From NCBI RefSeq assembly GCF_000972495.1, contig NZ_LATM01000005.1, positions 124,001-188,000 on the forward strand: DNA of 64,000 bases, read 5' to 3'. Of this stretch, positions 24,616-33,398 are shown piece after piece (position 1 is the first letter of the stretch; every line of letters begins with the position of its first letter). Made by a program: the position numbers and the translations under genes. The notes below the pieces were generated by a model, which saw only the letters and a program-made list of their open reading frames with translations, made no database searches and was not told where the DNA came from. This stretch comes from Hymenobacter terrenus. GTDB taxonomy: Bacteria > Bacteroidota > Bacteroidia > Cytophagales > Hymenobacteraceae.

Positions 24616-26787
24616 TTACTTAAAGAAGCGCTTGATAACCTGCGTCTTTCCATCAGCAACTATCGTAATGGTGTAGATACCCGGCTTCAGTGCCGCTACG
24701 TCTACGCCACCGGCCGCAATGGCGCCACTGGCTACTGGCCGGCCCCAGGAATCCACGATGCGGAATTGGTGGCCATCCAGGTTATTCTCGGAACGAAGCT
24801 GGAGACGCTCAATGGCGGGGTTGGGATACAGCTCCACCGCGATGGCATCAGCCTTACTGGTTTGGCTCGGAGCTGGCGTAGCAACGAGCGCGTCAGCAGC
24901 TTTGGAAATGCGAATCCAGTTGATGTTGTAGCCACCAGTTTGAGCGTAGATGCCGAAGTTGTAAGTGCCAGCGTTGAGGGTGACGGTTTTCGAGACGGTA
25001 GTCCAGGTCTGCCAGCCGCCCGTGGGAGAAATAATAGTATTGCCCAACTGAACGGTGCCGTCGAGGTTCGAGGAAATGGTGCCCTCGGTGGTCTTCCCAT
25101 TAGCCACGCGGTACTCAATGAGGTAGGTACCGGTAGTGGGGATGGTAACGGCGTTGAATACCAGGTTATCGCCAGCAGTTACATAACCCATGTTCTGACC
25201 GCCGCCGGTGTCGGAGCAGGTTTCAGCTACCATGCCGTTGTTCACGTCGGCCAGTTCAGCTTCCAGTTGCTTGCTAAAGGCGGTAGGGGGCTCGGGAGTA
25301 GTGGTGCCGCCCACCGGTGCCGTGCCAGAAATAGTGAACGTGCCCAACGAAGCGTAGTCCGAGTAGCCATCCGTAGCTGGGTTAGCAGCACCGGTGCCGT
25401 CCACCGACAGATAATAGGTGCCAGCCGCCACGTTGACACTCAGCGAAGTATTCAGTCCAGCGGCATCGTAGGAGCCAATCAGCGTACCAGCGCTGTCGTA
25501 GAGGCGAGCCAGGATATCGAGGTTGCCGTGGCGGGCCACGGTGTTAAGATTCAGGCTAATAGCGCCCGCGCCGGATGTGAAGACGAAGAAGTCCTGGTCG
25601 GTGGTGCGCTCAATGATGCCCCCACCCGAGAGGCTGGTGCCGCTGCGAACCAAGCTTGTGGCGCTGGCCGTCGTATTGCTGTGGTCGTCGGTGCGATAGC
25701 CCAGGTTATAAGTGCTGCCAGACATGATGGCCAGGTCATCCTGCTTCTGGTTGGCCGAGTTGTATTCGCCACGGCTCCATTGCGTAATAGGCTTGTAATA
25801 GCCTACCCCCATGATGGGTGCCCAGTTGCCCTGTCCTCTGTAGTAGCCTTCTGAGGGGCTGATGCGGCCATCGTGGCTCAGGCCCAGCGTGTGGCCCACC
25901 TCGTGCGAGGCAGCTTCGCCGCCGGCCTTGGCTGAAGTCATAAACTCCCAGCAGGGAGTGTCATCGTTCCACTTGAAAGACCCGAGGTAGGCTACCCCCC
26001 CGGCGCCGGGCGCTGCCGTAGTAGTAGGCGTGATGATGCAGCGACGCCGCATGGTTTTAGGATAGGAGTTGAACACGGCCTCGTCCGTAGTCACGTTCAG
26101 GTTGAAGGGCCGGAAGTCTTCGCTCACCAGCTCCCAGAACTCCCGAATGGCCGTATCACTCATGCCCGACGGCGCGGCATTGATGGGGTTGCCATTGTTC
26201 CAGGGCGTGCCCGATACGTACTGGCCATCAAAGTCGAGCAGCACGCAGCCTTTGGCACCCGGGAAACTCTGGAGCGACACCACTGCTGCAGCCCGGCTGG
26301 CCGTGCTGCTAGCCGAAGCCGGAGCGGGGTTCTGATGGCCCTCGGGCTGGTTGTAGTCAATACAGAGGACCTTGTTAATGTCAACTTCCTGCACCGAAGC
26401 ATTGCCCTGGGCATCAGTATAGTAACGGTAGGCTTTCTTGGATGAGCGCAGAACAATGTTGCCTTCAACTTCCTTGCCGTCGACCCGCACCTGAAACGAC
26501 GAACCCGGTACGCCCTGAATCTCGCCGACCACGTACTCACCGGTCTTCGACAAATCCTGGCGGTAATTCACTTTTCCCGTGAATGCCTCGGCAGCCGATA
26601 CACGGAGCATCACCGTTGGAATACTACGCTGAGCAGCGCCGGTCGTTACCTGGGGCTCAAGCTGCCGAAGCAAGCTTTGGGCCGTTCCAAGGGAGTAGGG
26701 CTGGCCATCTGGCCGGTTTTGGGCTTGGGCACCCAAGCCCATGAGGAGCAGAGCAGTGCTCAGTCCATACTGATATTTCTTTTTCAT
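24616..26787 (-). CDS. Secreted zinc metalloprotease with PPC, CBM6 and T9SS sorting domains
   Basis: A 723-residue T9SS cargo. Signal peptide MKKKYQYGLSTALLLMGL..., a propeptide-like region to about 170, then a metzincin catalytic domain with H295-E-V-G-H299-T-L-G-L-S-H305-D (HExxHxxGxxHD). A PPC domain (about 390-490: DQDFFVFTSGAGAISLNL ... TYYLSVDGTG) comes next, followed by a CBM6 module (LEAELADVNNGMVAE ... GGGQNMGYVTAGD) and a type A sorting domain (VELYPNPAIERLQLRS ... PGIYTITIV, ending VIKRFFK). PorU would cut the sorting domain. A protease beside two glucanases suits attack on glucan-protein matrices such as fungal walls. It lies 68 bases upstream of the GH128 gene. Confidence 0.9.
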   Translation of the reverse strand: MKKKYQYGLSTALLLMGLGAQAQNRPDGQPYSLGTAQSLLRQLEPQVTTGAAQRSIPTVMLRVSAAEAFTGKVNYRQDLSKTGEYVVGEIQGVPGSSFQVRVDGKEVEGNIVLRSSKKAYRYYTDAQGNASVQEVDINKVLCIDYNQPEGHQNPAPASASSTASRAAAVVSLQSFPGAKGCVLLDFDGQYVSGTPWNNGNPINAAPSGMSDTAIREFWELVSEDFRPFNLNVTTDEAVFNSYPKTMRRRCIITPTTTAAPGAGGVAYLGSFKWNDDTPCWEFMTSAKAGGEAASHEVGHTLGLSHDGRISPSEGYYRGQGNWAPIMGVGYYKPITQWSRGEYNSANQKQDDLAIMSGSTYNLGYRTDDHSNTTASATSLVRSGTSLSGGGIIERTTDQDFFVFTSGAGAISLNLNTVARHGNLDILARLYDSAGTLIGSYDAAGLNTSLSVNVAAGTYYLSVDGTGAANPATDGYSDYASLGTFTISGTAPVGGTTTPEPPTAFSKQLEAELADVNNGMVAETCSDTGGGQNMGYVTAGDNLVFNAVTIPTTGTYLIEYRVANGKTTEGTISSNLDGTVQLGNTIISPTGGWQTWTTVSKTVTLNAGTYNFGIYAQTGGYNINWIRISKAADALVATPAPSQTSKADAIAVELYPNPAIERLQLRSENNLDGHQFRIVDSWGRPVASGAIAAGGVDVAALKPGIYTITIVADGKTQVIKRFFK

Positions 26788-26877
26788 AGTAATGTGAAGT
26801 GAGGATTTAAGAAATTTGAATTATAAAAGGAACCTATCATTTACCAAAAGGAGATTCAAGAGGCAACATCGTAGCGA

Positions 26878-26895
26878 GCTGCTCATATGAGCAGC
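26878..26895. promoter_or_regulatory. Perfect 18-bp palindrome between GH16 and protease genes
   Basis: GCTGCTCATATGAGCAGC is a perfect palindrome 24 bases beyond the GH16 stop codon and about 90 bases upstream of the protease ATG. There is no T run on the minus strand, so it may be an operator or a weak RNA hairpin rather than a terminator. Confidence 0.45.
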
Positions 26896-26919
26896 CTATT
26901 AGTAGTACAAACCTCTTGG

Positions 26920-28341
26920 TTATTTGCTGAAGCGGCGGGTTATCTTCTGATTATTCTTAGTGATGATAATCAGCATATAAGGCCCTGATTTCAGCTCGGC
27001 TATCCCTGGGTAGCCGTCTGTGGTAGCCCCGCTGGCTACCACCTTGCCGTGTCCATCCATAATCTGGTAATGGCCACCGGCTAAATCAACATCCGATGTA
27101 ATATTCAGTTGATTGGTTACAGGGTTGGGATATAGCTGGGCAGACAGGGCCTTGTCGGCCACGGAAGTGGCCGTACGGGCACCAACCTTAGTGATGCGAA
27201 TCCAGTTAAGATTCCAGCCATTGGTTTGGGCGAAGATGCCGAAGTTGTAGGTACCGGCATCGACATTTACCGTTTTCGATACCGTAGTCCAGTTCTGCCA
27301 GCCGCCCGTGGCCGGAATAGTGGTATTGCCCAGTGGGATGGTGCCGGCATTGAGGTCGGCTGAGATGGTACCCCCATTGGCGCCACTGGCCACGCGGTAC
27401 TCGATGTTATAGGTGCCGGAAGTGGGAAAGTTGATGTTATTGAACACTAAGTAATCACCAGCATCTACGTAGCCCACGTTTTGGCCACCACCCGTATCAG
27501 AGCAGCCTTCGACTATCATGCCGTTGTTCAGGCTAGCGGCTTCGGCCTGCAGCAGCACGGCGGTAGAAGGTGGCGGCGGGGTATTGGTTTTCTGATAGAC
27601 CCGCACGTAGTCAACAAACATAGTCGCCGGCAGCTTGCTTTCATCCACCGCCTGGCCGGGCCAGTTACCGGCCACAGCCAGGTTCAGAAGCAGGAAAAAG
27701 GGCTTCTGAAATTCCTCGGTGCCACCTACGCCGTTAGCAATACTAGTTTCATGGAACTGAACCCCATCCAGGTACCAGCGAATGGCATTAGCATCCCACT
27801 CAATGCCGTAGACATGGTAGACATTTGGTGCCGTGGGGGTATTGCTACCGTATTCGGCATGGCCATTGTTGTCCCAGTGCAAGGTGCCGTAGGTGCGGCT
27901 ATCCGTGTTTATCTGCTCCATCACGTCGATTTCGCCACACCGTGGCCAACCCACCGAGCTAATGTTGCCGCCCAACATCCAGAAAGCCGGCCACAGGCCT
28001 TGGCCCAGTGGCAACTTAATACGGGCCTCAACTTTTCCGTAGGTGAACTCTTTAATTCCCTGCGTTTTCAAGCGGGCTGAGGTATAAGGCAGTCCACCCA
28101 CGTTTTCCCTACGGGCGGTAATCTGAAGCTCTCCATTCACCACGGTTGCATTAGCCACCTGGTAGTACTGCTTCTCATTGTTGCCCCAGCCGCCACCGCC
28201 AGTATCGAATTGCCAACTAGAGCTGATACCATTGGTAAATTCATCGGACCAGACTTGCTGGTAGGTTTGAGCGTGGGCCGCTACGCTGCTAAGAGCCGTA
28301 AGAGATAGGGCGCACGCAAGGGTAGTAAAGAAATTTTTCAT
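26920..28341 (-). CDS. GH16 beta-1,3(4)-glucanase (laminarinase) with CBM6 and T9SS sorting domain
   Basis: A 473-residue secreted enzyme. From the ATG at 28341: signal peptide (MKNFFTTLACALSLTALSS ... AHAQ), a GH16 jelly-roll (about 25-265) with the catalytic signature E137-I-D-V-M-E142 (nucleophile and acid/base) and the laminarinase features LWPAFWMLGGN and FFLLLNLAVAGNWPG, a CBM6 module (LQAEAASLNNGMIVEG ... GGGQNVGYVDAGDYLVF ... NWIRITKV) and a type A sorting domain (AQLYPNPVTNQLNITSD ... KSGPYMLIIIT ... ITRRFSK). It would hydrolyse laminarin-like beta-1,3-glucan outside the cell. The CBM6 is closely similar to those in the next two genes. The open frame extends 18 codons upstream of the chosen start. 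Confidence 0.95.
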   Translation of the reverse strand: MKNFFTTLACALSLTALSSVAAHAQTYQQVWSDEFTNGISSSWQFDTGGGGWGNNEKQYYQVANATVVNGELQITARRENVGGLPYTSARLKTQGIKEFTYGKVEARIKLPLGQGLWPAFWMLGGNISSVGWPRCGEIDVMEQINTDSRTYGTLHWDNNGHAEYGSNTPTAPNVYHVYGIEWDANAIRWYLDGVQFHETSIANGVGGTEEFQKPFFLLLNLAVAGNWPGQAVDESKLPATMFVDYVRVYQKTNTPPPPSTAVLLQAEAASLNNGMIVEGCSDTGGGQNVGYVDAGDYLVFNNINFPTSGTYNIEYRVASGANGGTISADLNAGTIPLGNTTIPATGGWQNWTTVSKTVNVDAGTYNFGIFAQTNGWNLNWIRITKVGARTATSVADKALSAQLYPNPVTNQLNITSDVDLAGGHYQIMDGHGKVVASGATTDGYPGIAELKSGPYMLIIITKNNQKITRRFSK

Positions 28342-29001
28342 AGCTGATTTGGTAGAAAGAATAAAGCAAACCCCGAAGGATTTAAAATGCCCCACTTATA
28401 GAAAACATCCTATTCGAAGAAAGGAGGAACGCACTTCAGTCATCGTGTAACGACTGAGCGGTTTGGGGCACCCGCGATAGGCTACGGGATGAGCCGGGGG
28501 AAAGAAGAAAGAACCGAGGCAGTACCCAAAGTACCCCATCAATTTTCAAAAAAGCAAGTCTAATTCATGGCCTAAAAGTGCCAATAACAGCCTTTTGCTC
28601 GTTTCCGTATACACTTACTACACACGCCAAATATTGCTTAGCGGCCCAGGTGGCCATTTTATTCGGCAACTAGCAACCCTCCCTGCAATCGGTTAGAAAA
28701 CAAGCAAAAAATCTTAGGGCTCGCGAATTGATTTGCGCTTTTTTCAATGTATGACAACATTTTATGCAAATAGTAACAGTACACTCATTTGGATCGAGTC
28801 GTCTCATTTTTTATCGGCTTAAACTGAAAACAGTGTTTTGTAAATCCCTGCGCATAGAGTCAGTCTAGTTAAAAATATCCAAAACAAGGCTTCTTCTAAG
28901 TAGCATATTTCTCACATCACGCAGCCCTGTGTTCGTACAATCTGAACCATAGCGCCGCTTTTACGGTATAGCTTATCCATTTTGTATCACTACCAAAGTG
29001 G
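28342..29001. other. Long AT-rich intergenic region
   Basis: A 660-base gap between divergent genes, clearly more AT-rich than the rest of the window, especially 28540-28990. I find no open frame of coding character, no tRNA and no clear TAnnTTTG box placed for either gene. It presumably holds the GH16 promoter and regulatory sites, and may include debris of the gene whose start is fused to the PIG-L gene. Confidence 0.4.
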
Positions 29002-29973
29002 ATGGCTGCTGAATTCTTATCTTCGCCTACTGCCGGGCCATGCCCCGACGCTGAATCGACGACATTAGCACTGCCACGCTTATTAGCGGGACAGGCTCAG
29101 GCCGAAGCTGCCGCCGCTCATTTGGCGCCGCGCCTGTTTGCCCAAGCCGCTGATACTGATGTAATGGATGCATTTCCAACGCAGGATCATGAGCTAATAT
29201 TACCAAAGCTGTTTCACCTTACCTACTCTCAGCCTCTCTTCTCTACTTACCCAGTACGATCTAACACCTTCATAGCCAGCCTAGGCTCGACCTTAGTAGT
29301 GGCCCCTCACCCAGATGATGAAGCCTTGGGCTGCGGCGAGCTCCTGGCTTTGCTGCGGCAAGTCGGCCAGCCAGTAGCCACCGCACTGGCGAGCGACGGC
29401 ACCATGTCGCACCCCGCCTCTCAACTGTTTCCACCCTCGGCCCGCCGGGCAGTGCGCGAGGCTGAATTTCGCCACGCCCTCACCATTCTCGGCGTTGAAA
29501 ATACCGAACCGCTCCTATTAGGCTTGCCCGACAGCCAGGTACCAGCCACCATTAGCGACGCCAGCTTTACCGAAGCGGTGGCGCAGTTGCGTGCATTTCT
29601 GGATGACCAACAGCCAGCAACCGTGCTGGTACCCTGGCGGCGCGACCCTCACCCCGATCACCGCGCCACCAGCTATTGGTTACAAGCAGCCTTGGCTGCT
29701 ATGCCGCACCCACCGCGCCGCCTCGAATACGTGGTATGGGCCTGGGAGCGGGTCACACCCGCAGACCTGCCAAATGTGGCTGATAAGGTAAGCGGCTTCC
29801 GGCTGGACGTCCGGGCAGTGGCAGCTCAGAAGCAACAAGCCATTGCAGCACACCACTCCCAAGTGGCGCCCGGCATTTTTACCGATGACGAGGATGGCTT
29901 TCTGTTATCTGAGAAAATGTTGGAGCACATCACGGGGCCTTACGAAGTCTTTTTTGCAGCCCTTGCGCCATGA
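29002..29973 (+). CDS. PIG-L family deacetylase with a foreign N-terminal remnant
   Basis: A 323-residue protein whose C-terminal 240 residues form a PIG-L/LmbE zinc deacetylase: VVAPHPDDEALGCGELLALL (metal ligands His-x-Asp-Asp) and VPWRRDPHPDHRATSYWL (second motif with catalytic His). Such enzymes remove N-acetyl groups from sugar conjugates. Residues about 22-70 (LPRLLAGQAQAEAAAAHLAP, then LFAQAADTDVMDAFPTQ) do not belong to PIG-L; they resemble the N-terminal helix region of acyl-CoA dehydrogenase-like proteins. I infer an in-frame deletion joining the start of a neighbouring gene to the PIG-L gene. An ATG at 29164 could restore a shorter start. It overlaps the next gene by four bases (ATGA). 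Confidence 0.78.
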   Translation: MAAEFLSSPTAGPCPDAESTTLALPRLLAGQAQAEAAAAHLAPRLFAQAADTDVMDAFPTQDHELILPKLFHLTYSQPLFSTYPVRSNTFIASLGSTLVVAPHPDDEALGCGELLALLRQVGQPVATALASDGTMSHPASQLFPPSARRAVREAEFRHALTILGVENTEPLLLGLPDSQVPATISDASFTEAVAQLRAFLDDQQPATVLVPWRRDPHPDHRATSYWLQAALAAMPHPPRRLEYVVWAWERVTPADLPNVADKVSGFRLDVRAVAAQKQQAIAAHHSQVAPGIFTDDEDGFLLSEKMLEHITGPYEVFFAALAP

Positions 29974-30461
29974 ATCAACAGCAACCTCATACGGTACCGC
30001 CAGCGTATTTCGACCACGTTTACCTGGCTAATCGTGACCCGTGGCATTTTGAAACGAGCCCTTACGAGCGAGATAAATATGCCGTCACGCTAGATTACGG
30101 TGAAGTGTTCGAAATTGGCTGCTCGCTGGGAGTGCTGACGGCGCTGCTCGCCCCACGCTGCGGGCAACTGCTGGCCGTATATGTAAGTGAAGCCGCACTG
30201 GCCCAGGCCCGCCAGCGCTGTGCCGCTTTGCGCCGAATAGACTTGCAGCTATTGCGGGTACCTAAAGAATTTCCCAGTCAGCAATTCGATTTAATACTGG
30301 TGTCAGAAGCAGGCTACTACTGGTCAGCGGCCGATTTGGCGCGGACGGCCAACCGGCTAGTCTCAGGCTTGGCAGCGAGCGGTCAGTTACTGCTAGTACA
30401 TTGGACGCCCCTGTGCACGACTACCCTCTCACGGGAGATGACGTTCATGACTTCTTCCTAA
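29970..30461 (+). pseudogene. NodS-like SAM-dependent methyltransferase, damaged
   Basis: A 163-codon frame resembling NodS-type class I methyltransferases: YFDHVYLANRDPWHFETSPYE near the start, EIGCSLGVLTALLAPRC (SAM-binding motif I) and FDLILVSEAGYYW. Three defects are visible. The spacer before motif I seems short (TLDYGEVFEIG). The acidic residue that should bind the SAM ribose after LLAV is Tyr (LLAVYVSE, expected VDVSE). At about 30408 the frame slips: the true continuation VHDYPLTGDDVHDFFL lies in the next frame, consistent with loss of one C in a C run. The tail then runs into the opposite-strand glycosyltransferase gene. Probably non-functional. Confidence 0.72.
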
Positions 30462-31388
30462 CCAAAGCTGCCACCACTCGCGCAACTGCCACGACAGGCC
30501 TACTTCTACCCTGCCCTCGCGCCGATTCGAAGTAATCACTTCTACGTTAGGGCTATGCTGCACACTCAAATCGTGACGGTGCAGGGCTTGGCAAAGAGTC
30601 TCATCTTCGAGAAACCGTACTTCGGGCAAGCCGCCTACTTGGCGATAAGCGTGGGCCGTGAGGGCCAGGCTGGCGCCGAAATGCTGGTGGTGGCGCGGCC
30701 AGGGGTCGGCGGGGTTCGGGTCGAGTAGGTCTTCGAGGCGGGCGCACAGCAGGCGGTAGGCTGTGTCGCGGGCTTGAATGCGGCGGAGCGGCAACAAGGC
30801 CTTCTCTGTGATTTCGGTGCGGATGCGGCCGCCCACGGCCGCAGCGCCAGTAGCCACTTCGGCTTGCAGGACGGCTAACCAGGTGGGCATGGCGCGAGTG
30901 TCGGCATCGGTGCTGGCGATGATGCCTCTGGGGTTACCCACCTGCTCCAGCCGCGTGCAGGCCTCGTCCATAAGCAGGCGCCGGGCATAACCGACATGGG
31001 TAGTGGCGGCGGGCAGGCGCAACTCAGCCACGTGGAGCACTAAGTGCGGAAAACGTTGGGCCTGCCAACGGGCTACCTCTGCTGTGGCATCGGTGCAGTT
31101 GTTGGCCAGCACAATTACTTCAAAGCTGCCCAGCGGCAAGGGCTGGCCCTGCAAATCCGTTTGGGCAGCTAGCGCGGCCAGGGTTGCAGGCAAATTAGCG
31201 GCTTCGTTCTTAGCGGGAATGACAACGCTTACCCGTAATCCGGCACAGGCCGGCGGCAGTTGCCGGTGCAGCAGCGCGCCACTGCGGCTGTGACCCAACA
31301 TATTGGGCAGCAGAGTATCCGGGAAAATTGGAGCAGTAGCCGCGGCCTCATAGGAGCCAAGGAAGCGGGCGGGCGTGGCGGATTGCAT
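30429..31388 (-). CDS. Family 2 glycosyltransferase
   Basis: A 319-residue GT-A fold glycosyltransferase. LRVSVVIPAKNEAANLPATL is the nucleotide-sugar strand, VIVLANNCTDAT the second strand, IASTDADTRAMPTWL the DxD metal site, and FLEDETLCQALHRH the acceptor-side ED motif. No transmembrane helix is seen. Its 3' end overlaps the methyltransferase frame by 33 bases tail to tail, and the last nine residues (GRSHERHLP) are read from the antisense of that gene, suggesting a rearrangement joined the two. The start is the ATG at 31388 (MQSATPARFLG). It probably modified the same glycan as the PIG-L and methyltransferase products. Confidence 0.83.
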   Translation of the reverse strand: MQSATPARFLGSYEAAATAPIFPDTLLPNMLGHSRSGALLHRQLPPACAGLRVSVVIPAKNEAANLPATLAALAAQTDLQGQPLPLGSFEVIVLANNCTDATAEVARWQAQRFPHLVLHVAELRLPAATTHVGYARRLLMDEACTRLEQVGNPRGIIASTDADTRAMPTWLAVLQAEVATGAAAVGGRIRTEITEKALLPLRRIQARDTAYRLLCARLEDLLDPNPADPWPRHHQHFGASLALTAHAYRQVGGLPEVRFLEDETLCQALHRHDLSVQHSPNVEVITSNRREGRVEVGLSWQLREWWQLWLGRSHERHLP

Positions 31389-31610
31389 TACTGCCTTGTA
31401 CGTCAAGGCAGCTGAAAAGATAGTGTTCAGCTTGCACTTTATCAACCGCTCAGCCTTTTCTTAACCTTAGAAACGATATTTTGTTCTGATAATCAGACAA
31501 TTTCAAATACTCGGTCATCCATAGAATTCACGATGTTTCAGGAGCATCCTACGCGGCCTATGCTAGTGCAGAAGAAGGCGGATAATCGCACCTCAAGCTT
31601 ATGATAAAGC

Positions 31611-31644
31611 AAAAATCCCCTGTCGCAAACCGACAGGGGATTTT
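31611..31644. terminator. Terminator of the Omp85-type gene
   Basis: A perfect 14-bp stem AAAATCCCCTGTCG / CGACAGGGGATTTT with a five-base loop and T runs on both strands lies 25 bases beyond the stop codon of the minus-strand barrel gene. Confidence 0.92.
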
Positions 31645-31668
31645 AGGATAGCCAGAGGTAATGCAAGC

Positions 31669-32898
31669 TTAAAAGGCCTCACCGATGGCAAACAGAATAC
31701 CCGGCGAACTACCCGTGCCACCAGCGTAGTCGAGACGCAGATTAACCCGGTCGCGCCGAAGGAAATTGAAGCGGATGCCCGCGCCGCCCGCGTACTTCGT
31801 GTTGCTCATGTTGAATTTGTCAATGGTGTTGCTCACGTTGCCGACACCGCCAAAGACGGCCCCATCAATGCGCCAGAACAATTTCTGGCGCAGCTCGGCC
31901 TGAAACATTACCATCTGCCGGTCACGGAAGCGCTGTTCATAAATGCCCCGCAGCAAGTTGGCGTTATTGTAAAGCGTGCCGCCGAGGTTCGCCCCCAGCC
32001 CGGCTAGCTCCCGAAACGGCACGTTGCCGGTGTGAAACTGGCCCAACAACTGCGTGGCCAAGATAGTGCGCTCCGAAAACACGGGCTGAAAGTGACGGGC
32101 ATCAAGTTGGTAGCGTGCAAATCGGTAGTCAGAACCCAATCCTGTGCCATTGAATGTAGCACTGATATCCAGCAAATTACCATGAAACACCGCCAGAGGC
32201 ACGTCGCGGGTATCGTAGGTGAGCGCCAGGCCCAGGCCCGAGACACGGGTACTGCGGCGCTCACGTTCCGTCACGCGCTGGTCGGTCAAAAATACGTTAG
32301 GCCGGTCAGCTTTTAGGTTTTGGGCTGGAATATCAAATTTATAAACGTTAGTGAAGCGGTAGAGCGCCCCGAAAAACAGCTTGGGCGCTATCTGCTTCTG
32401 TAAACGCTGATTGATGATGAACAGCTTATACTTTGTTTCGGATTCATTGGCACTGCTTGAATTGGGACCAATGCCATAGTAATACAGCAAAATATTGTAT
32501 AAGCTAACCTCCCCGTTCAAATAGAATTTATCGTCGTGCGTGTACACGGCATGTACCAATTGCATGAGCGACTGGCCTTCTGTGGCAGTCCACAGTTGCA
32601 CCCGGGCAATGGATGGACGAGTAGTAAGTGTGTCACTCGCAAAGCGCCCGCTGAATAGCCCACCAATGCCGTAGCCCAAGCCGGTTTCGGCCTGGTAGAA
32701 CACTATGGGAATGGGCAGCAGGGTCAGCTGCTTGTTTTTGCCTATTTGGCCGAAAGACCTCGGGCTGCTTACTTGGGCGGCCAGCGGCGCAAGGCCCGGG
32801 CCAACAGAAGTCGAGTCAGCATTGGGCGGAGCAACCGTCTGGGCAGCAACAGTGAAGGCCAATCCAGCCAAAGCCAGGGTTGCAAGGGGAAAACGCAT
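31669..32898 (-). CDS. BamA/TamA-family outer-membrane protein (surface antigen barrel)
   Basis: A 409-residue protein with a signal peptide (MRFPLATLALAGLAFTVAAQ) and a 16-strand-type Omp85 barrel but no POTRA domains. The N-terminal part includes QLTLLPIPIVFYQAETGLGYG, common in this Bacteroidota subgroup; later strands include GLGLALTYDTRDVPLAVFHG, GTGLGSDYRFARYQLDARHF and RDRVNLRLDYAGGTG near the C-terminus. Such short members are annotated as surface antigens and may insert or scaffold outer-membrane components; the actual role is unknown. The gene is monocistronic, ending in its own terminator. Confidence 0.85.
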   Translation of the reverse strand: MRFPLATLALAGLAFTVAAQTVAPPNADSTSVGPGLAPLAAQVSSPRSFGQIGKNKQLTLLPIPIVFYQAETGLGYGIGGLFSGRFASDTLTTRPSIARVQLWTATEGQSLMQLVHAVYTHDDKFYLNGEVSLYNILLYYYGIGPNSSSANESETKYKLFIINQRLQKQIAPKLFFGALYRFTNVYKFDIPAQNLKADRPNVFLTDQRVTERERRSTRVSGLGLALTYDTRDVPLAVFHGNLLDISATFNGTGLGSDYRFARYQLDARHFQPVFSERTILATQLLGQFHTGNVPFRELAGLGANLGGTLYNNANLLRGIYEQRFRDRQMVMFQAELRQKLFWRIDGAVFGGVGNVSNTIDKFNMSNTKYAGGAGIRFNFLRRDRVNLRLDYAGGTGSSPGILFAIGEAF

Positions 32899-33014
32899 GT
32901 ACTATAAGGAGGAAGAAACGAATTAATTAGCCTAACAACGGATTCAAAACTATTACGGTTAACTTAAGCCCCGCAACCGCCATAGCAAGTGCCCGTTTTC
33001 GGTTCACTATCCTC

Positions 33015-33335
33015 CTATCGGTCGAGATGCAGACGTTTCACGACGTGTCCACGGCCCAGATGCTCAGTTACAAGCTCGACCGCATCGGCGGGCCGGACGT
33101 TTCCATACACCGTCCCCTCCGGATACACGATGAGGGCGGCACCAGGCCCTTTCTTGCACTGCTTGCACAGGTCGAGGCAATTACAGGTTTGCACGCGCAC
33201 CCGCTGCTTTTCGCCCGCGCTGAATATCTTCTTTAGTCCTTGGCTTTTCAGCTCTTTTTTCAGAGCCTTGGCCACATCCTCTCCCACTCCAGATTTTTGG
33301 TTGATACAGACGAACAGTCGGCGATTTTCGCTCAT
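33015..33335 (-). CDS. Thioredoxin-like [2Fe-2S] ferredoxin domain protein
   Basis: A 106-residue protein of the thioredoxin-like ferredoxin group. Cysteines 10, 51, 53, 57 and 60 are present in the arrangement FVCIN ... QTCNCLDLCKQCKKGPG, supplying the four cluster ligands plus one spare, followed by the conserved ALIVYPEGTVYGNVRPADA that caps the fold. These small proteins carry electrons or act as a NuoE-like module; partners are unknown. It is 63 bases downstream of the ArsR-type regulator in the same direction, so the two are probably one transcript. Confidence 0.88.
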   Translation of the reverse strand: MSENRRLFVCINQKSGVGEDVAKALKKELKSQGLKKIFSAGEKQRVRVQTCNCLDLCKQCKKGPGAALIVYPEGTVYGNVRPADAVELVTEHLGRGHVVKRLHLDR

Positions 33336-33398
33336 GCTAGGTTACGGATGTAAATTAGAACTTGAATACTTGCTGCTTAACCCGTTAGCAACAAGCAT

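Noticed and set aside
24766..25854. Plus-strand open frame of 362 codons
   Set aside because: Antisense of the metalloprotease gene, which has clear domains and motifs.
28342..29001. tRNA or small RNA gene in the AT-rich gap
   Set aside because: No cloverleaf or strong conserved hairpin could be recognised by eye.
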